Part shown: positions 26,023-36,260 of the stretch, in pieces
How the letters are laid out: the number at the start of each line of letters is the position of its first letter
Numbering within the stretch: the first letter of the stretch is position 1
From: Streptococcus ruminantium
GTDB lineage: Bacteria > Bacillota > Bacilli > Lactobacillales > Streptococcaceae
Assembly: GCF_003609975.1 (NCBI RefSeq)
Contig: NZ_AP018400.1
Span: 1,996,501-2,060,500, forward strand
Direction of reading: 5' to 3'
Length of the DNA: 64,000 nucleotides
Notes under the pieces: generated by a model
Told to the model about the DNA's origin: nothing
Databases searched by the model: none
The model's input: the letters and a program-made list of their open reading frames with translations, nothing else
Position numbers and translations under genes: made by a program

Positions 26023-26466
26023 CTATTCCAAATAGTAATTTATCTCTGCCTCAACCTGCTGGGCTGCTAACTCATCACGACAAATCACCAAGAGTGTGTT
26101 AGCTCCTGCCAATGTCCCCAGAATGGTTTCTGGCTTTTCTGCATCAATAATATTGGCCATTAAAGCTGCTTCCCCCAGCTCAGAATGTAGGACAAGAATA
26201 AAACTAGCCCTGTTCACCTTGTATGCGTACTGTGCCAATAATTGGATAAAATTTACTCGCTCTTCCTCAGCTGCCAAAGAATAAAATGAACGCCCATTCT
26301 CATGAATTTTTATCACTCCCAACTCCCGTAAATCACGCGACAAAGTTGTTTGAGTTACCACTACACCTTGAGCTTCTAAAATCTGTTGAATGTCCATTTG
26401 ACGTCCTATCTTTTCTTGACGAATCATCGACTTGATTAGTTCATGTCGCTCTGCTTTATTCATCAT
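26023..26466 (-). CDS. argR: Arginine repressor-family regulator ArgR/AhrC
   Basis: 147 residues: winged helix with TQTTLSRDLRELGVIK at about 38-53, and C-terminal oligomerisation/arginine-binding domain with LGTLAGANTLLVICRD. Streptococci carry several paralogues (ArgR, AhrC, ArgR2); the one linked to argS-mutS is conserved. Start after GAGGTACA. Divergent from argS. Confidence 0.9.
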   Translation of the reverse strand: MMNKAERHELIKSMIRQEKIGRQMDIQQILEAQGVVVTQTTLSRDLRELGVIKIHENGRSFYSLAAEEERVNFIQLLAQYAYKVNRASFILVLHSELGEAALMANIIDAEKPETILGTLAGANTLLVICRDELAAQQVEAEINYYLE

Positions 26467-26552
26467 TGTACCTCAGAATGTATATTTATAGAGATATTAT
26501 AACATTTTTCACTGCTATTAGCCTAGAAATATGATAAAATATAGTCAAGTGC

Positions 26553-26618
26553 AATTACTTTCAGACACGAAACCGAGCATGGCATCCAAGTCAGGGGTGA
26601 CGAGGTGCTAAAGTAATT
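26553..26618 (+). promoter_or_regulatory. Structured 5' leader of argS
   Basis: AATTACTTT (26553-26561) and AAAGTAATT (26610-26618) form a perfect 9-bp closing stem around 48 bases; inside, AGCA/TGCT and CATCC/GGGTG can pair, leaving the internal loop ACGAGG. It lies between a TAAAAT/TATGAT -10 near 26530 and the argS ribosome site. No T-box GGTGGNACCGCG sequence is present. Class unknown. Confidence 0.5.
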
Positions 26619-26659
26619 TCAAAAGACTATAGTTTCAATACCTTTGGAGGAAATCCTAT

Positions 26660-28348
26660 ATGAACCAAAAACAGATAATCGCCGAAAGACTGGCAGCTGT
26701 GCTTCCAAGTTTGGAAGTTGAGGCTGTCTATGCCTTGCTAGAAAAACCAAAATCGTCCGAAATGGGTGACATCGCATTCCCCGCTTTCTCACTCGCTAAG
26801 GTAGAACGCAAGTCCCCACAAGCCATTGCAGCCAGTATCGTAGAAACACTCGATACTACCGGCTTTGAAAATGTCGTAGCAACTGGACCTTACGTAAATT
26901 TCTTCTTGGACAAGGCAGGTGTCTCACATAAAGTGCTGACTGATGTCATCTCCGAAAAAGAGCACTACGGTCAACTAAATATCGGTCAAGGAAAAAATGT
27001 GACGGTTGATATGTCTAGTCCAAACATTGCTAAGCCATTTTCAGTAGGACATTTGCGTTCGACAGTTATCGGTGATGCTCTCGCTAATATCCATGAAAAA
27101 CTCGGCTATAAGCCAATCCGTATCAACCACTTGGGTGACTGGGGCAAACAATTTGGTATGCTAATCGTAGCCTATAAACTATGGGGGGATAAAGCGGCTG
27201 TTGAAGCAGACCCAATCTCTGAACTTCTCAAACTCTACGTCCGTATCAATGCCGAAGCAGAAGAAAAACCTGAACTTGATGATGAGGCTCGCCAATGGTT
27301 CAAGAAATTGGAAGACGGAGATCCAGAAGCACAAGAACTATGGCAATGGTTCCGTGACGAAAGTTTGGTCGAATTTAACCGTATTTACGATAAGCTCGGT
27401 GTAACATTCGACAGTTTTAATGGTGAAGCCTTCTACAACGACAAGATGGATGAGGGGATTCAAATCCTCGAAGACAAGGCGCTCTTGCAAGAATCAAAAG
27501 GTGCAAAAATTGTAGATCTTGAAAGCTACAATCTTCCACCAGCCCTCATCATGAAAACAGATGGTGCAACCCTCTACATCACGCGCGACATTGCAACAGC
27601 TATGTACCGTAAGCGCACCTACGACTTTGTAAAAAGTATCTATGTCGTTGGTCAAGAACAAATCAACCACTTCAAGCAACTCAAAGCCGTACTGAAAGAA
27701 ATGGGCTTTGACTGGAGTGACGATATGACCCATATCACCTTCGGACTTGTCACCAAGGATAAGAAGAAATTATCAACTCGTAAAGGAAATATTATCCTTC
27801 TTGAACCAACTCTTGATGAAGCAATTTCACGCGCTCTCGCACAGATCGAGTCTAAGAATCCTAATCTCGAAAATAAGGAAAAAGTGGCCCATGCAGTCGG
27901 TGTTGGTGCTGTCAAATTCTACGATCTGAAAACAGACCGCGACAACGGCTACGACTTTGATTTGGAAGCAATGGTTTCTTTTGAAGGAGAAACAGGTCCT
28001 TATGTGCAGTATGCCTATGCCCGCATTCAGTCTATCTTGCGCAAAGCAAACTTTGCACCTGAAGCAGACAATGACTACAAATTAGCTGATACAGAAAGCT
28101 GGGAAATCATCAAACATATCCAAAACTTCTCAAATGTTGTAGAACGTGCCGGTGACAAATTTGACCCATCACTGATAGCTAAATATACTATCAATCTAGC
28201 TCAGGCCTTCAACAAATACTACGCCCACACTCGCATTTTAGACGAAAGCCCAGAACGTGACAGTCGATTGGCTCTTGCTTACGCTACAGGTGTAGTCCTC
28301 AAAGAAGCTCTCCGCCTTCTCGGTGTTAAAGCTCCAGAAAAAATGTAA
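26660..28348 (+). CDS. argS: Arginyl-tRNA synthetase
   Basis: 562 residues. N-terminal Add-1 domain, class I signature [15 protein letters not shown] (HIGH-like) near 116-130, KLSTRKGN in place of KMSKS near 373, and the all-alpha anticodon-binding domain (TYNLAQ-like, [17 protein letters not shown]). It charges tRNA-Arg. Start after TTTGGAGGAAATCCTAT. Confidence 0.97.
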   Translation: MNQKQIIAERLAAVLPSLEVEAVYALLEKPKSSEMGDIAFPAFSLAKVERKSPQAIAASIVETLDTTGFENVVATGPYVNFFLDKAGVSHKVLTDVISEKEHYGQLNIGQGKNVTVDMSSPNIAKPFSVGHLRSTVIGDALANIHEKLGYKPIRINHLGDWGKQFGMLIVAYKLWGDKAAVEADPISELLKLYVRINAEAEEKPELDDEARQWFKKLEDGDPEAQELWQWFRDESLVEFNRIYDKLGVTFDSFNGEAFYNDKMDEGIQILEDKALLQESKGAKIVDLESYNLPPALIMKTDGATLYITRDIATAMYRKRTYDFVKSIYVVGQEQINHFKQLKAVLKEMGFDWSDDMTHITFGLVTKDKKKLSTRKGNIILLEPTLDEAISRALAQIESKNPNLENKEKVAHAVGVGAVKFYDLKTDRDNGYDFDLEAMVSFEGETGPYVQYAYARIQSILRKANFAPEADNDYKLADTESWEIIKHIQNFSNVVERAGDKFDPSLIAKYTINLAQAFNKYYAHTRILDESPERDSRLALAYATGVVLKEALRLLGVKAPEKM

Positions 28349-28708
28349 CCACCTCCAGTAAGTGAGACACAAGAGAAACCTCCGTATAGTTCTACCCCAC
28401 TAGAATGTATACAGAGGTTTTTTCTGGTGTTCAAAACATATCTATCGAAAGTAGCAAGATAAAAACCATCAGTCTACTCGCCAATAACAAGATCAAAAGC
28501 AGTAATAACCGAAGCAAAACACAATGGAAATAGGCCCAAACAAAGAAGCCTGTACCTTTAGTCCCTGTAAGGAAACAGCTGTATAAAGCAAGAAAGAACC
28601 TAATTGATAGGAAACTGGTGAACAGAATATTCTAAAAAATGAACTCCTATTACGAATAAGTATGTAAGAGGAATTGTATTCCCTCTACACTTTTTCAAAG
28701 GAGAAACT
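28349..28708. other. Intergenic region after argS
   Basis: Contains a long terminator hairpin: AAACCTCCGTATAGTTCTA (about 28377-28395) against TAGAATGTATACAGAGGTTT, then T residues, ending near 28424. The remaining 280 bases lead to the CHAP gene; no clear promoter hexamers and no gene seen. Confidence 0.65.
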
Positions 28709-29668
28709 ATGAATAGTAGATTATTCACAAGTTCAAAAACGAAAAGAATGACTTATTGTCTCATGACAACCGCCTTTATCACAAGCCTTAGCTTTCAAGC
28801 TCCGCAGCAGGTTTTTGCCAATGCCAGAGGAGACGACTATCCCTATACTGCTATTGATGCAGTAGATCCTTGGAGATTGTACACACGACAATGCACTTCT
28901 TTTGCAGCATTCAGGCTGAGCACCGTCAACAATTTTACCCTGCCACCAGCTTACGGAAATGCTGATACATGGGGCCATCGTGCCAGACAAGAAGGATATA
29001 CCGTAGATATGAATCCAGCAGTGGGCTCCATTGCTTGGTTTGAGATACCTATGCATGTAGCCTGGGTTTCTGCTGTAAATGGTGATTCTGTAGAGATTGA
29101 AGAATACAACTATGGTGCACGCTATACCTACGGGCGACGAACAATCCCAAAACACAGTGCCAGTGGCTATATTCATTTCAAAGATCTAGAGAGCGCAAAC
29201 TCCAGTACTATCTCCACACTTCCTACAGCGACAACATTGGCATCCAGTGGTACCTATACCTTTACCGATCAAGTAGCCATCAAATCCCAAGCTAGTTCTG
29301 CTAGTTCTACTATTGATTACTATTTTGCAGGAGAAACTGTCCGTTATGATCAGGTCATCGAAGCCGAGGGCCAACAATGGATTAGTTATATCAGTTATTC
29401 TGGTGCTCGACGCTATATTGCCATTGAGACAGTAACAAATACTCTCACTCAACAAGCCACAGTCTATTCTAGTCTCCCTCCATCAGGTATCTACACCATA
29501 AAGACACACTCTAGTGTCCGCAACAATCCAAGTCTATCCAGTCCTGAGGTTGCACATTATGATACCGGTGCGAGTGTCTACTACGATAAAGTCGTTACCG
29601 CCGAAGGCCGACAATGGATTAGTTATATTAGCTATTCTGGTATCCGTCGCTATATCGCTATTTCTTGA
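28709..29668 (+). CDS. Secreted CHAP-domain peptidoglycan hydrolase with two SH3b domains
   Basis: 319 residues. Signal peptide 1-39 (cleavage after VFANA). CHAP amidase/endopeptidase domain about 45-160 with Cys62 in RQCTSFAAF and His116 in PMHVAWV, plus EEYNYG supplying the third residue near 132-134. Two bacterial SH3 domains follow (about 181-246 and 262-319), each with the same WISYISYSG core, for wall binding. Domain order resembles phage-type lysins and streptococcal wall hydrolases. Start after AAAGGAGAAACT. Confidence 0.85.
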   Translation: MNSRLFTSSKTKRMTYCLMTTAFITSLSFQAPQQVFANARGDDYPYTAIDAVDPWRLYTRQCTSFAAFRLSTVNNFTLPPAYGNADTWGHRARQEGYTVDMNPAVGSIAWFEIPMHVAWVSAVNGDSVEIEEYNYGARYTYGRRTIPKHSASGYIHFKDLESANSSTISTLPTATTLASSGTYTFTDQVAIKSQASSASSTIDYYFAGETVRYDQVIEAEGQQWISYISYSGARRYIAIETVTNTLTQQATVYSSLPPSGIYTIKTHSSVRNNPSLSSPEVAHYDTGASVYYDKVVTAEGRQWISYISYSGIRRYIAIS

Positions 29669-29716
29669 CTATGCAAAAGATGCACAATCTCAGGCGATTA
29701 TGCATCTTTCATTTTT

Positions 29717-30235
29717 CTAAATATCTGTTGAATGGTTGGTTTCGCTCAACTCTTGCTTCGGTTTACGCAAGTGGAAGAAGATTGTCACACCAAAATAGAT
29801 AAGAAAAAGAACAATATTGACTACATAGAAAGCCAAAGTTTGAATCTCTACTATTTGGCGAGTCGTCAAATCTGTATAAATCTGAGTTAGTCCTTTGCTG
29901 CCAACGAAAGAGTAGGTATGCAACAAGAGAGTTCCAATGAGATAACCCAGATAAGTGCAGGAAGCCTGCCTATTCTTCCCAAGGAAAAGGAGAACAACTA
30001 CAGCAACCAAAGTCAGTAAAAGAACCACTGCAAAAGCTTTATTGATAAGGTTCGTCTGGAAAGAGATAGACTCTCTCATAAATGTAAACATGGCTTCATC
30101 AATTCCCTCTAAATTCTGGAATAATTGACGCATAACTGTTTCATCATATTTGGAGAAGAAGACATTAAAAATACGCAACAAGCTAGCAATGGACGATAAT
30201 ATAACAACAATATATAAATGTACTGTTTTTTTCAT
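29717..30235 (-). CDS. Membrane protein, unknown function
   Basis: 172 residues from the ATG at 30235, chosen for AAGGAGGTTGTTT directly upstream; an upstream in-frame start adds 16 residues without a ribosome site. Four hydrophobic segments: near 5-25, 70-95, 105-130 and 140-165. It starts KKTVHLYIVVILSSIASLL. No family recognised. Convergent with the CHAP gene and divergent from a small membrane gene. Confidence 0.6.
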   Translation of the reverse strand: MKKTVHLYIVVILSSIASLLRIFNVFFSKYDETVMRQLFQNLEGIDEAMFTFMRESISFQTNLINKAFAVVLLLTLVAVVVLLFLGKNRQASCTYLGYLIGTLLLHTYSFVGSKGLTQIYTDLTTRQIVEIQTLAFYVVNIVLFLIYFGVTIFFHLRKPKQELSETNHSTDI

Positions 30236-30332
30236 AAACAACCTCCTTGCGTATATTCTACGATTCCTTACAAGTTTTGTCAACGCACTCTCCTAAAGAT
30301 ATGGTATACTAAAAGAAAAGGAGGTGCTGATT

Positions 30333-30518
30333 ATGAAGAAACTTCCCACTTCTATTGGGATAATTATTTTCCTTTCTACTCTGTTGGTTAACTGGTTTTT
30401 CCCAAATCTTGCAAGGATACTGAATATCTTTCTAATCTGGGCGATTCTGATTTGCCTTTGCTATACTCTTTATTATTGGTTTCGTTATTGGAGCTATGTC
30501 CGTCAACAGAAAAGGTAA
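30333..30518 (+). CDS. Small membrane protein (61 aa), unknown function
   Basis: ATG at 30333 follows AAAAGGAGGTGCTGATT, an excellent ribosome site; a GTG 9 bases up lies inside that site and is rejected. The product has two hydrophobic helices (SIGIIIFLSTLLVNWFF and ILNIFLIWAILICLCY) and a basic tail. -10 TATACT lies at about 30305. No family recognised. Confidence 0.65.
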   Translation: MKKLPTSIGIIIFLSTLLVNWFFPNLARILNIFLIWAILICLCYTLYYWFRYWSYVRQQKR

Positions 30519-30632
30519 AATACAGGCAGAGAGTGGTTTGATAAATTTTGAAAATCTAGTGTTTTCTGCCCGTTCAAATTTGTATTCCTCTTTGAATCCA
30601 GACTTGGCTATCTCAATAAAGTGTCGCAAAAA
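30519..30632. other. Short non-coding spacer before the MITE copy
   Basis: No gene seen between the small membrane protein gene and the 158-bp element. Confidence 0.4.
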
Positions 30633-30790
30633 GAGGTTGGGACAATAGTCCAATTTCATATATAAAAAGCGAACAAAATCAGTTTTCTGACAATCAGAAT
30701 CTTGGTTTGTTCGCCTTTTTTGTTCAATTATAGATCTAAAGGACTTGATAATTGAGATTTTCAAAATTGAAAATCTTTTTGTCCCAAGCT
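30633..30790 (-). mobile_element. 158-bp MITE-like element, copy B (inverted)
   Basis: Reverse complement of the element at 23303-23460, same length, with ends GAGGTTGGGACAA and TTGTCCCAAGCTC. The internal hairpin is partly decayed (AAATCAGTTTTCTGA in place of the matching arm). Both copies are preceded by five A residues. Confidence 0.8.
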
Positions 30791-30820
30791 CCTTTTGGTT
30801 AGCTGTTAAAGAAACTTCCC

Positions 30821-32329
30821 TTATTCTTGGCTATTTACATTGACCCGGCGGTAGGTCTCCGTCAGATCTCGTAATTCTGCTTCAATGGTTGGTGTTAGCT
30901 GATCTGCTGTCATCCGCCATGTCCAGTTGCCGCCAACCGTATTTGGCAAGTTCATTCGAGCCGAACCATCTAAGCCCAATAGATCCTGCATAGTGACTAC
31001 TGCCATAAATGCTGGCGAGCCAAAGAGGAGACGGAAAAGAGCATGGTTAATTGTTTCCTCTTCGCGACGGTTGCTGTACTTGTCTAGGAATGCACGCGAC
31101 CCAGCACTTGTTTCATTTTCATACCATCCAAGAATGGTGTCATTATCATGTGTACCTGTATAGGCTACAACATTGTTGGGATGGTTATGGGGCATTTCGA
31201 TACTATCACCATTTGGATCAAAGGCGAATTGAAGAACTTTCATCCCTGGAAATCCAGTAGTATCACGTAATTGAATCACTTTATCAGTCACTGAACCAAG
31301 ATCTTCCGCGATAATATTCAAATCTCCCAATTCACGTTTAATAGTATCAAAAAGTTCAAAACCAGGTGCCTCCACACGACGACCATTGACTGCTGTTTCC
31401 TCACCTGCTGGAATTTCCCAGAATGAAGCAAAGCCGATAAAGTGATCGATGCGAACCATATCATAAATCTTGAATGATTCACGCAAACGGGCTACCCACC
31501 ATGTAAAACCATCATTTTTCATCGCCTCCCAGTCATAAATAGGGTTCCCCCAAAGTTGACCGATTTCTGAAAAAGCATCTGGTGGACACCCTGCAACCAC
31601 ACTGGGCTTGCCTTCTTCATCCGTCTTGAAGAAATGAGGATTAGCCCACATGTCCGCAGAATCTGCCGCAATATAAATCGGCATATCGCCAACAAGCTCA
31701 ATCCCTTTGGCATTGGCATAAGCCTTTAAAGCACGCCATTGGGTAAAGAATAGATACTGGCTGATGCGATGGTAATCAATCTGGTCTGCAAGTAGCTGAC
31801 GATAGTATTCTAAGGTATCATGATAGCGCAAACGAGCTCCTTGATCCTCCCAATCTGTCCAAGGTTTTAAATCAAAATGCTCCTTGATCGCCATGTACTC
31901 AGCAAAGGTATGAATCCAAAAATCATTCTCCCCTAGAAATGTCCAATAATCCTCTGGCAAACCCTGAGCTTGCATATTTGCAACAACTTTCTCCAATAAA
32001 GGACGTCGAGCATGAAAAATTGCTGCATAATCTACTTCAGATGGATTCTGACCAAAATCGATCCCCTGCAAGTCTTCCGCTTTTAGCCAGCCTTTGTCAA
32101 TCAACAGATCAAAATCAATGAAATGAGTATTCCCCGCAAAAGCTGAAAAGGATTGATAGGGAGAATCTCCATAACTGGTCGTTCCCAGTGGCAGAATCTG
32201 CCAGTAGCGTTGCTTCGTCCGAACCAGAAAATCAACAAACTCATAGGCCGCTTGTCCCATGGAACCAATTCCATATTTTCCTGGTAGAGATGAGATGTGC
32301 ATGAGCACACCACTTTGTCTTGTTTTCAT
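30821..32329 (-). CDS. malQ: 4-alpha-glucanotransferase (amylomaltase)
   Basis: 502 residues, GH77. N-terminal RQSGVLMHISSLPGKYGIGS; catalytic region with VRIDHFIGF (nucleophile Asp), AEDLG (acid/base Glu) and TGTHDNDT. It disproportionates maltodextrins in the cytoplasm. Divergent from malX, with an identical 13-bp operator in front of each gene, so it is co-regulated by MalR. Some streptococci call it malM. Confidence 0.95.
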   Translation of the reverse strand: MKTRQSGVLMHISSLPGKYGIGSMGQAAYEFVDFLVRTKQRYWQILPLGTTSYGDSPYQSFSAFAGNTHFIDFDLLIDKGWLKAEDLQGIDFGQNPSEVDYAAIFHARRPLLEKVVANMQAQGLPEDYWTFLGENDFWIHTFAEYMAIKEHFDLKPWTDWEDQGARLRYHDTLEYYRQLLADQIDYHRISQYLFFTQWRALKAYANAKGIELVGDMPIYIAADSADMWANPHFFKTDEEGKPSVVAGCPPDAFSEIGQLWGNPIYDWEAMKNDGFTWWVARLRESFKIYDMVRIDHFIGFASFWEIPAGEETAVNGRRVEAPGFELFDTIKRELGDLNIIAEDLGSVTDKVIQLRDTTGFPGMKVLQFAFDPNGDSIEMPHNHPNNVVAYTGTHDNDTILGWYENETSAGSRAFLDKYSNRREEETINHALFRLLFGSPAFMAVVTMQDLLGLDGSARMNLPNTVGGNWTWRMTADQLTPTIEAELRDLTETYRRVNVNSQE

Positions 32330-32358
32330 AAGCTCTCCTTATCTAATTGCTTACATAA

Positions 32359-32371
32359 CGCAAACGTTTTC
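32359..32371 (-). promoter_or_regulatory. MalR/CcpA-type operator of malQ
   Basis: GAAAACGTTTGCG on the minus strand: a near-palindrome centred on CG, typical of LacI-family operators such as MalR or cre sites. Identical to the site at 32585-32597. Confidence 0.7.
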
Positions 32372-32377
32372 TTCCTC

Positions 32378-32406
32378 ATTATATACTGAAAACGGTAACA
32401 AATCAA
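32378..32406 (-). promoter_or_regulatory. malQ promoter
   Basis: Minus strand: TTGATT (32406-32401), 17-base spacer, TATAAT (32383-32378). The operator GAAAACGTTTGCG lies just downstream, positioned to block elongation or open-complex formation. Confidence 0.75.
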
Positions 32407-32542
32407 GAGGCTTTCCAGTTATTATTCCAATATTCAGCAATTTTCATAAATTTTTAGTTTCCTATACTTTGTTTACACATTGTAAAAATCTTCCTCTACT
32501 TTTTAAACTTAAAAATTTTTTAAAATTTTTTTATAAAAACCC

Positions 32543-32571
32543 TTGCAAACGCATTCATTATGTTGTATAAT
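32543..32571 (+). promoter_or_regulatory. malX promoter with overlapping operator
   Basis: TTGCAA (32543-32548), 17-base spacer, TATAAT (32566-32571). The -35 is part of TTGCAAACGCATTC, a second LacI-type site. The 280-base intergenic region is otherwise AT-rich without genes. Confidence 0.75.
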
Positions 32572-32584
32572 GAAATCAGCTTAA

Positions 32585-32597
32585 GAAAACGTTTGCG
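32585..32597 (+). promoter_or_regulatory. MalR/CcpA-type operator of malX
   Basis: GAAAACGTTTGCG directly downstream of the malX -10, the same 13 bases and same orientation relative to its gene as the malQ site. Confidence 0.75.
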
Positions 32598-32642
32598 CAA
32601 AGCATACGTCACAAAATATTATTTATCTTCGGAGGGAAGAAA

Positions 32643-33902
32643 ATGAAACACAAACTTCTTAAGAGCGTTGCTCTTCTTGCTGCATCAACTGCTGTTTTGG
32701 CTGCTTGCTCAAACTCAGGCTCATCAACAAAGACGTCTAAGCCTGCAGAAGGCAGCAAAGAATTGACAATTTATGTTGATAAAGGCTATGAGAAATATGT
32801 CAACGAAGTCAAAGCTAACTTTGAAAAAGAAAATGGCGTAACCATCAAAGTTAAAACAGGCGATGCCTTGGCTGGTTTGGACAATTTGTCATTAGACAAC
32901 CAATCAGGATCAGCTCCAGACGTTATGATGGCACCATACGACCGCGTAGGTAGCCTTGGATCTGAAGGTCAACTTTCAGAATTGAAACTTGCAAGCGATA
33001 GTAAAGCAGATGACACAACAACTGCTCTTGTAACAAATGGCGGTAAAGTTTACGGTTCACCAGCAGTTATCGAAACACTTGTTCTTTACTACAACAAAAA
33101 CTTGTTGAAAGAAGCACCTAAGACATTCGCAGAACTTGAAACACTTGCCAAAGATAGCAAATATGCTTTCGAAGGTGAAGCTGGTAAAACAACTGCCTTC
33201 CTTGCTGACTGGATAAACTTCTACTACACTTACGGTCTTCTCTCAGGTCACGGTGGCTATGTATTCGGTGAAAACGGTACCAATCCAAAAGACATCGGTC
33301 TTGACAACGAAGGCGCTGTTAAAGCAATTGAGTATGCTAAAACTTGGTATGAGAAATGGCCTAAAGGTCTCCAAGATGGTACTGCTGCAAGCAACTTGAT
33401 TAACACTCAATTTACAGACGGTAAGGCTGCGGCTATCATCGAAGGTCCTTGGAAAGCTGCCGCTTACAAAGAAGCTGGTTTGAACTATGGTGTTGCAACA
33501 ATTCCAACACTTGCAGATGGCAAGAAATACTCAGCATTTGGTGGTGGTAAAGCATGGGTTGTTCCTACAGGTTCTAAAAACAAAGAAACTGCACAAAAAT
33601 TTGTTGACTTCTTGAGTTCTACAGACCAACAAAAAGCACTTTATGATGCTACAAACGAAGTGCCTGCTAATACTGAAGCTCGTAAATACGCTGTGGGTAA
33701 AAATGATGAGTTGACAACTGCGGTTATCAATCAGTTTGACTCAGCTCAACCAATGCCAAACATCTCTCAAATGAGTACTGTTTGGGAACCAGCAGGTAAC
33801 ATGCTCTTTGAAGCTGCAAGTGGTGCAAAAGATGCTAAAACTGCAGCAACAGATGCTGTTAAATTGATTAAAGATACAATCACTCAAAAATACGGCAACT
33901 AG
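32643..33902 (+). CDS. malX: Maltodextrin-binding lipoprotein MalX
   Basis: 419 residues, lipobox VLAAC with Cys22, then a Ser/Thr linker and a type I solute-binding domain (KELTIYVDKGYEKYVNEV ... GGGKAWVVPTGSKNKETAQKFVDFL). It captures maltodextrins outside the membrane for MalF/MalG; the ATPase is normally the shared MsmK encoded elsewhere and is not in this window. Ribosome site GGAGGGAAGAAA. Confidence 0.95.
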   Translation: MKHKLLKSVALLAASTAVLAACSNSGSSTKTSKPAEGSKELTIYVDKGYEKYVNEVKANFEKENGVTIKVKTGDALAGLDNLSLDNQSGSAPDVMMAPYDRVGSLGSEGQLSELKLASDSKADDTTTALVTNGGKVYGSPAVIETLVLYYNKNLLKEAPKTFAELETLAKDSKYAFEGEAGKTTAFLADWINFYYTYGLLSGHGGYVFGENGTNPKDIGLDNEGAVKAIEYAKTWYEKWPKGLQDGTAASNLINTQFTDGKAAAIIEGPWKAAAYKEAGLNYGVATIPTLADGKKYSAFGGGKAWVVPTGSKNKETAQKFVDFLSSTDQQKALYDATNEVPANTEARKYAVGKNDELTTAVINQFDSAQPMPNISQMSTVWEPAGNMLFEAASGAKDAKTAATDAVKLIKDTITQKYGN

Positions 33903-33910
33903 TCAGGTTT

Positions 33911-33944
33911 AAAGTTGGACTGGGAAGAACTCCCAGTCTACTTT
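33911..33944 (+). terminator. Hairpin after malX
   Basis: AAAGTTGGACTGGGA pairs with TCCCAGTCTACTTT around AGAAC, with only a weak T stretch after it. Likely partial terminator giving more malX than malFG transcript. Confidence 0.6.
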
Positions 33945-34064
33945 ATTACTCAATGAAAAAAGTTGAAAATATATGGTTTATTGGAACAGTTCTCTACACT
34001 CATCAATTCAAAAGACCATCTTTAACATCAACAAAGCCAAAAAACAATGAAGGAGACTATGACT

Positions 34065-35354
34065 ATGAAACAAAATCCAGGTAAAGCACTCCTTTTGTCC
34101 CTGATCCCAGGTCTGGGACAAATCTATAATAAGCAAAAAGCTAAAGGTTGCATATTTTTAGGAGTTTCTCTTGCCTTCCTTGTTTATTTTATTGCTATTG
34201 CCGCCGGTGAATTAGGAAACTTAATCACACTCGGTAGTCAATCTGGGCAAGATAACTCGCTCTTTATGCTGATTCGTGGTTCTTTCCACCTAATCATCAC
34301 AGTTATCTATCTTGCTTTTTACGCACTCAACTTAAAAGATGCCTTCGATACTGCTAAACGCTGGAACTCTGGCATGCCAGTTGCAACTACTCTGAATGAA
34401 ATGGTTAAAGGAATTTATGAGAATGGTTTCCCATATCTCTTAATTATCCCATCTTATATTGCAATGACCTTTGCCATCATTTTCCCTGTTGTAGTTACCC
34501 TATTTATCGCTTTTACCAACTATGATTTCCAACACTTGCCTCCGGGTTCACTCTTGGACTGGATAGGATTCACTAACTTTTCAAATATCTGGAAACTTAG
34601 TACCTTCCGTGCAGCATTTGGTTCTGTCTTAGGTTGGACAATTATCTGGGCTCTTTGTGCTTCTACAGCACAGATTGTTATCGGTATCCTGACAGCTATT
34701 ATTGCTAACCAACCATTTATCAAGGGGAAACGTATCTTCGGTGTCATCTTCTTGCTTCCTTGGGCAGTACCTGCTTTTGTGACCATCCTGACGTTCAGCA
34801 ATATGTTCAACGATAGTGTGGGGGCTATCAATACACAGGTATTACCATTCTTGAGCAAATTCTTGCCATTCATTGATAACTTCTTAATCCCTTGGAAAAC
34901 AGATCCCTTCTGGACTAAAGTTGCCCTCATCATGATACAGTCTTGGCTCGGATTCCCTTATATCTATGTATTGACACTAGGTATTTTGCAATCTATTCCA
35001 AACGACCTATACGAGGCAGCTTACATTGATGGTGCTAGCGCTATTCAAAAATTCTGGAACATCACCTTCCCAATGATTTTAGCTGTGGCAGCTCCTACTC
35101 TTATCAGCCAGTACACTTTCAACTTCAATAACTTCTCTATCATCTATCTGTTCAACAATGGTGGTCCAGGTAGTGTCGGTGGCGGTGCAGGCTCAACAGA
35201 CATCTTGATTTCATGGATTTACAAATTGACAACTGGTACCGCTCCGCAGTACTCTATGGCCGCAGCGGTAACCTTGATTATCTCCATGATTGTCATCAGC
35301 ATTTCCATGATCGCCTTCAAGAAACTAAACGCTTTTGAAATGGAGGATGTGTAA
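34065..35354 (+). CDS. malF: Maltodextrin ABC transporter permease MalF (MalC)
   Basis: 429 residues from the ATG at 34065, which lies 9 bases after AAGGAG; earlier in-frame ATGs at 34047 and 34059 include or crowd that site. N-terminal extension with three helices ([13 protein letters not shown]...), then the permease core with the EAA loop [15 protein letters not shown] near 320. Pairs with MalG to carry maltodextrins across the membrane. Confidence 0.92.
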   Translation: MKQNPGKALLLSLIPGLGQIYNKQKAKGCIFLGVSLAFLVYFIAIAAGELGNLITLGSQSGQDNSLFMLIRGSFHLIITVIYLAFYALNLKDAFDTAKRWNSGMPVATTLNEMVKGIYENGFPYLLIIPSYIAMTFAIIFPVVVTLFIAFTNYDFQHLPPGSLLDWIGFTNFSNIWKLSTFRAAFGSVLGWTIIWALCASTAQIVIGILTAIIANQPFIKGKRIFGVIFLLPWAVPAFVTILTFSNMFNDSVGAINTQVLPFLSKFLPFIDNFLIPWKTDPFWTKVALIMIQSWLGFPYIYVLTLGILQSIPNDLYEAAYIDGASAIQKFWNITFPMILAVAAPTLISQYTFNFNNFSIIYLFNNGGPGSVGGGAGSTDILISWIYKLTTGTAPQYSMAAAVTLIISMIVISISMIAFKKLNAFEMEDV

Positions 35355-35355
35355 G

Positions 35356-36198
35356 ATGAAACTATCTGTAAAATTTAAACGCAGACTCAATCATACTTTA
35401 ACCTATCTCTATCTAATCGCTTTGTCTGTTATCATCATCTATCCTCTTTTGATTACCATCATGTCCGCCTTCAAGTCCGGAAACGTAGTGGCATTTAAAT
35501 TGGATAGTAGTATTAACTTTACACTAGATAACTTTAGCAAACTCTTTAGCGAAACTCTTTATGGAACCTGGTATTTCAACACTCTAATTGTTGCGTTCTT
35601 GACAATGATTATCCAAACTAGCATCGTTGTTCTGGCTGGGTATGCCTATAGCCGCTATAACTTCATCGCTCGCAAGCAAAGTTTGGTCTTCTTCTTGATC
35701 ATTCAAATGGTGCCAACAATGGCGGCCCTCACAGCCTTCTTCGTCATGGCTCTTATGCTCAATGCGCTTAACCAAAGCTGGTTCCTCATCTTCTTATATG
35801 TTGGTGGCGGTATTCCAATGAATGCTTGGCTTATGAAAGGCTATTTTGACACGGTTCCAATCTCACTTGATGAGTCTGCAAAACTTGATGGTGCTGGTCA
35901 CTTCAGACGGTTCTGGCAAATTGTTCTTCCACTCGTTCGCCCTATGATTGCTGTACAAGCTCTCTGGGCCTTCATGGGACCTTTTGGAGATTACATCTTA
36001 TCCAAATTCTTGCTTCGTGAAAAAGAATTCTATACTGTAGCTGTTGGTCTTCAAACCTTCATCAGTGATGTGAAGAATATGAAAATTGCTTACTTTGCAG
36101 CAGGTGCTATTCTCATCGCCCTTCCAATCAGTATTCTATTCTTCTTCCTACAAAAGAACTTTGTATCTGGTTTAACAAGCGGTGGCGACAAGGGGTAA
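35356..36198 (+). CDS. malG: Maltodextrin ABC transporter permease MalG (MalD)
   Basis: 280 residues. Start at 35356 because GGAGG lies 9 bases upstream inside the malF end; a longer frame begins at 35335 without such a site. Six helices and the EAA loop [16 protein letters not shown] near 180. The gene begins immediately after the malF stop (TAAG-ATG). Confidence 0.93.
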   Translation: MKLSVKFKRRLNHTLTYLYLIALSVIIIYPLLITIMSAFKSGNVVAFKLDSSINFTLDNFSKLFSETLYGTWYFNTLIVAFLTMIIQTSIVVLAGYAYSRYNFIARKQSLVFFLIIQMVPTMAALTAFFVMALMLNALNQSWFLIFLYVGGGIPMNAWLMKGYFDTVPISLDESAKLDGAGHFRRFWQIVLPLVRPMIAVQALWAFMGPFGDYILSKFLLREKEFYTVAVGLQTFISDVKNMKIAYFAAGAILIALPISILFFFLQKNFVSGLTSGGDKG

Positions 36199-36260
36199 AT
36201 CCCTGTCCCACCTTTTCCCTTTTTGGGGCAGAACATTGATATTTATGAAAGGACCAACGA

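Noticed and set aside
26553..26618. T-box riboswitch of argS
   Set aside because: The conserved antiterminator sequence GGTGGNACCGCG and specifier-loop layout are absent; distance to the start is too short.
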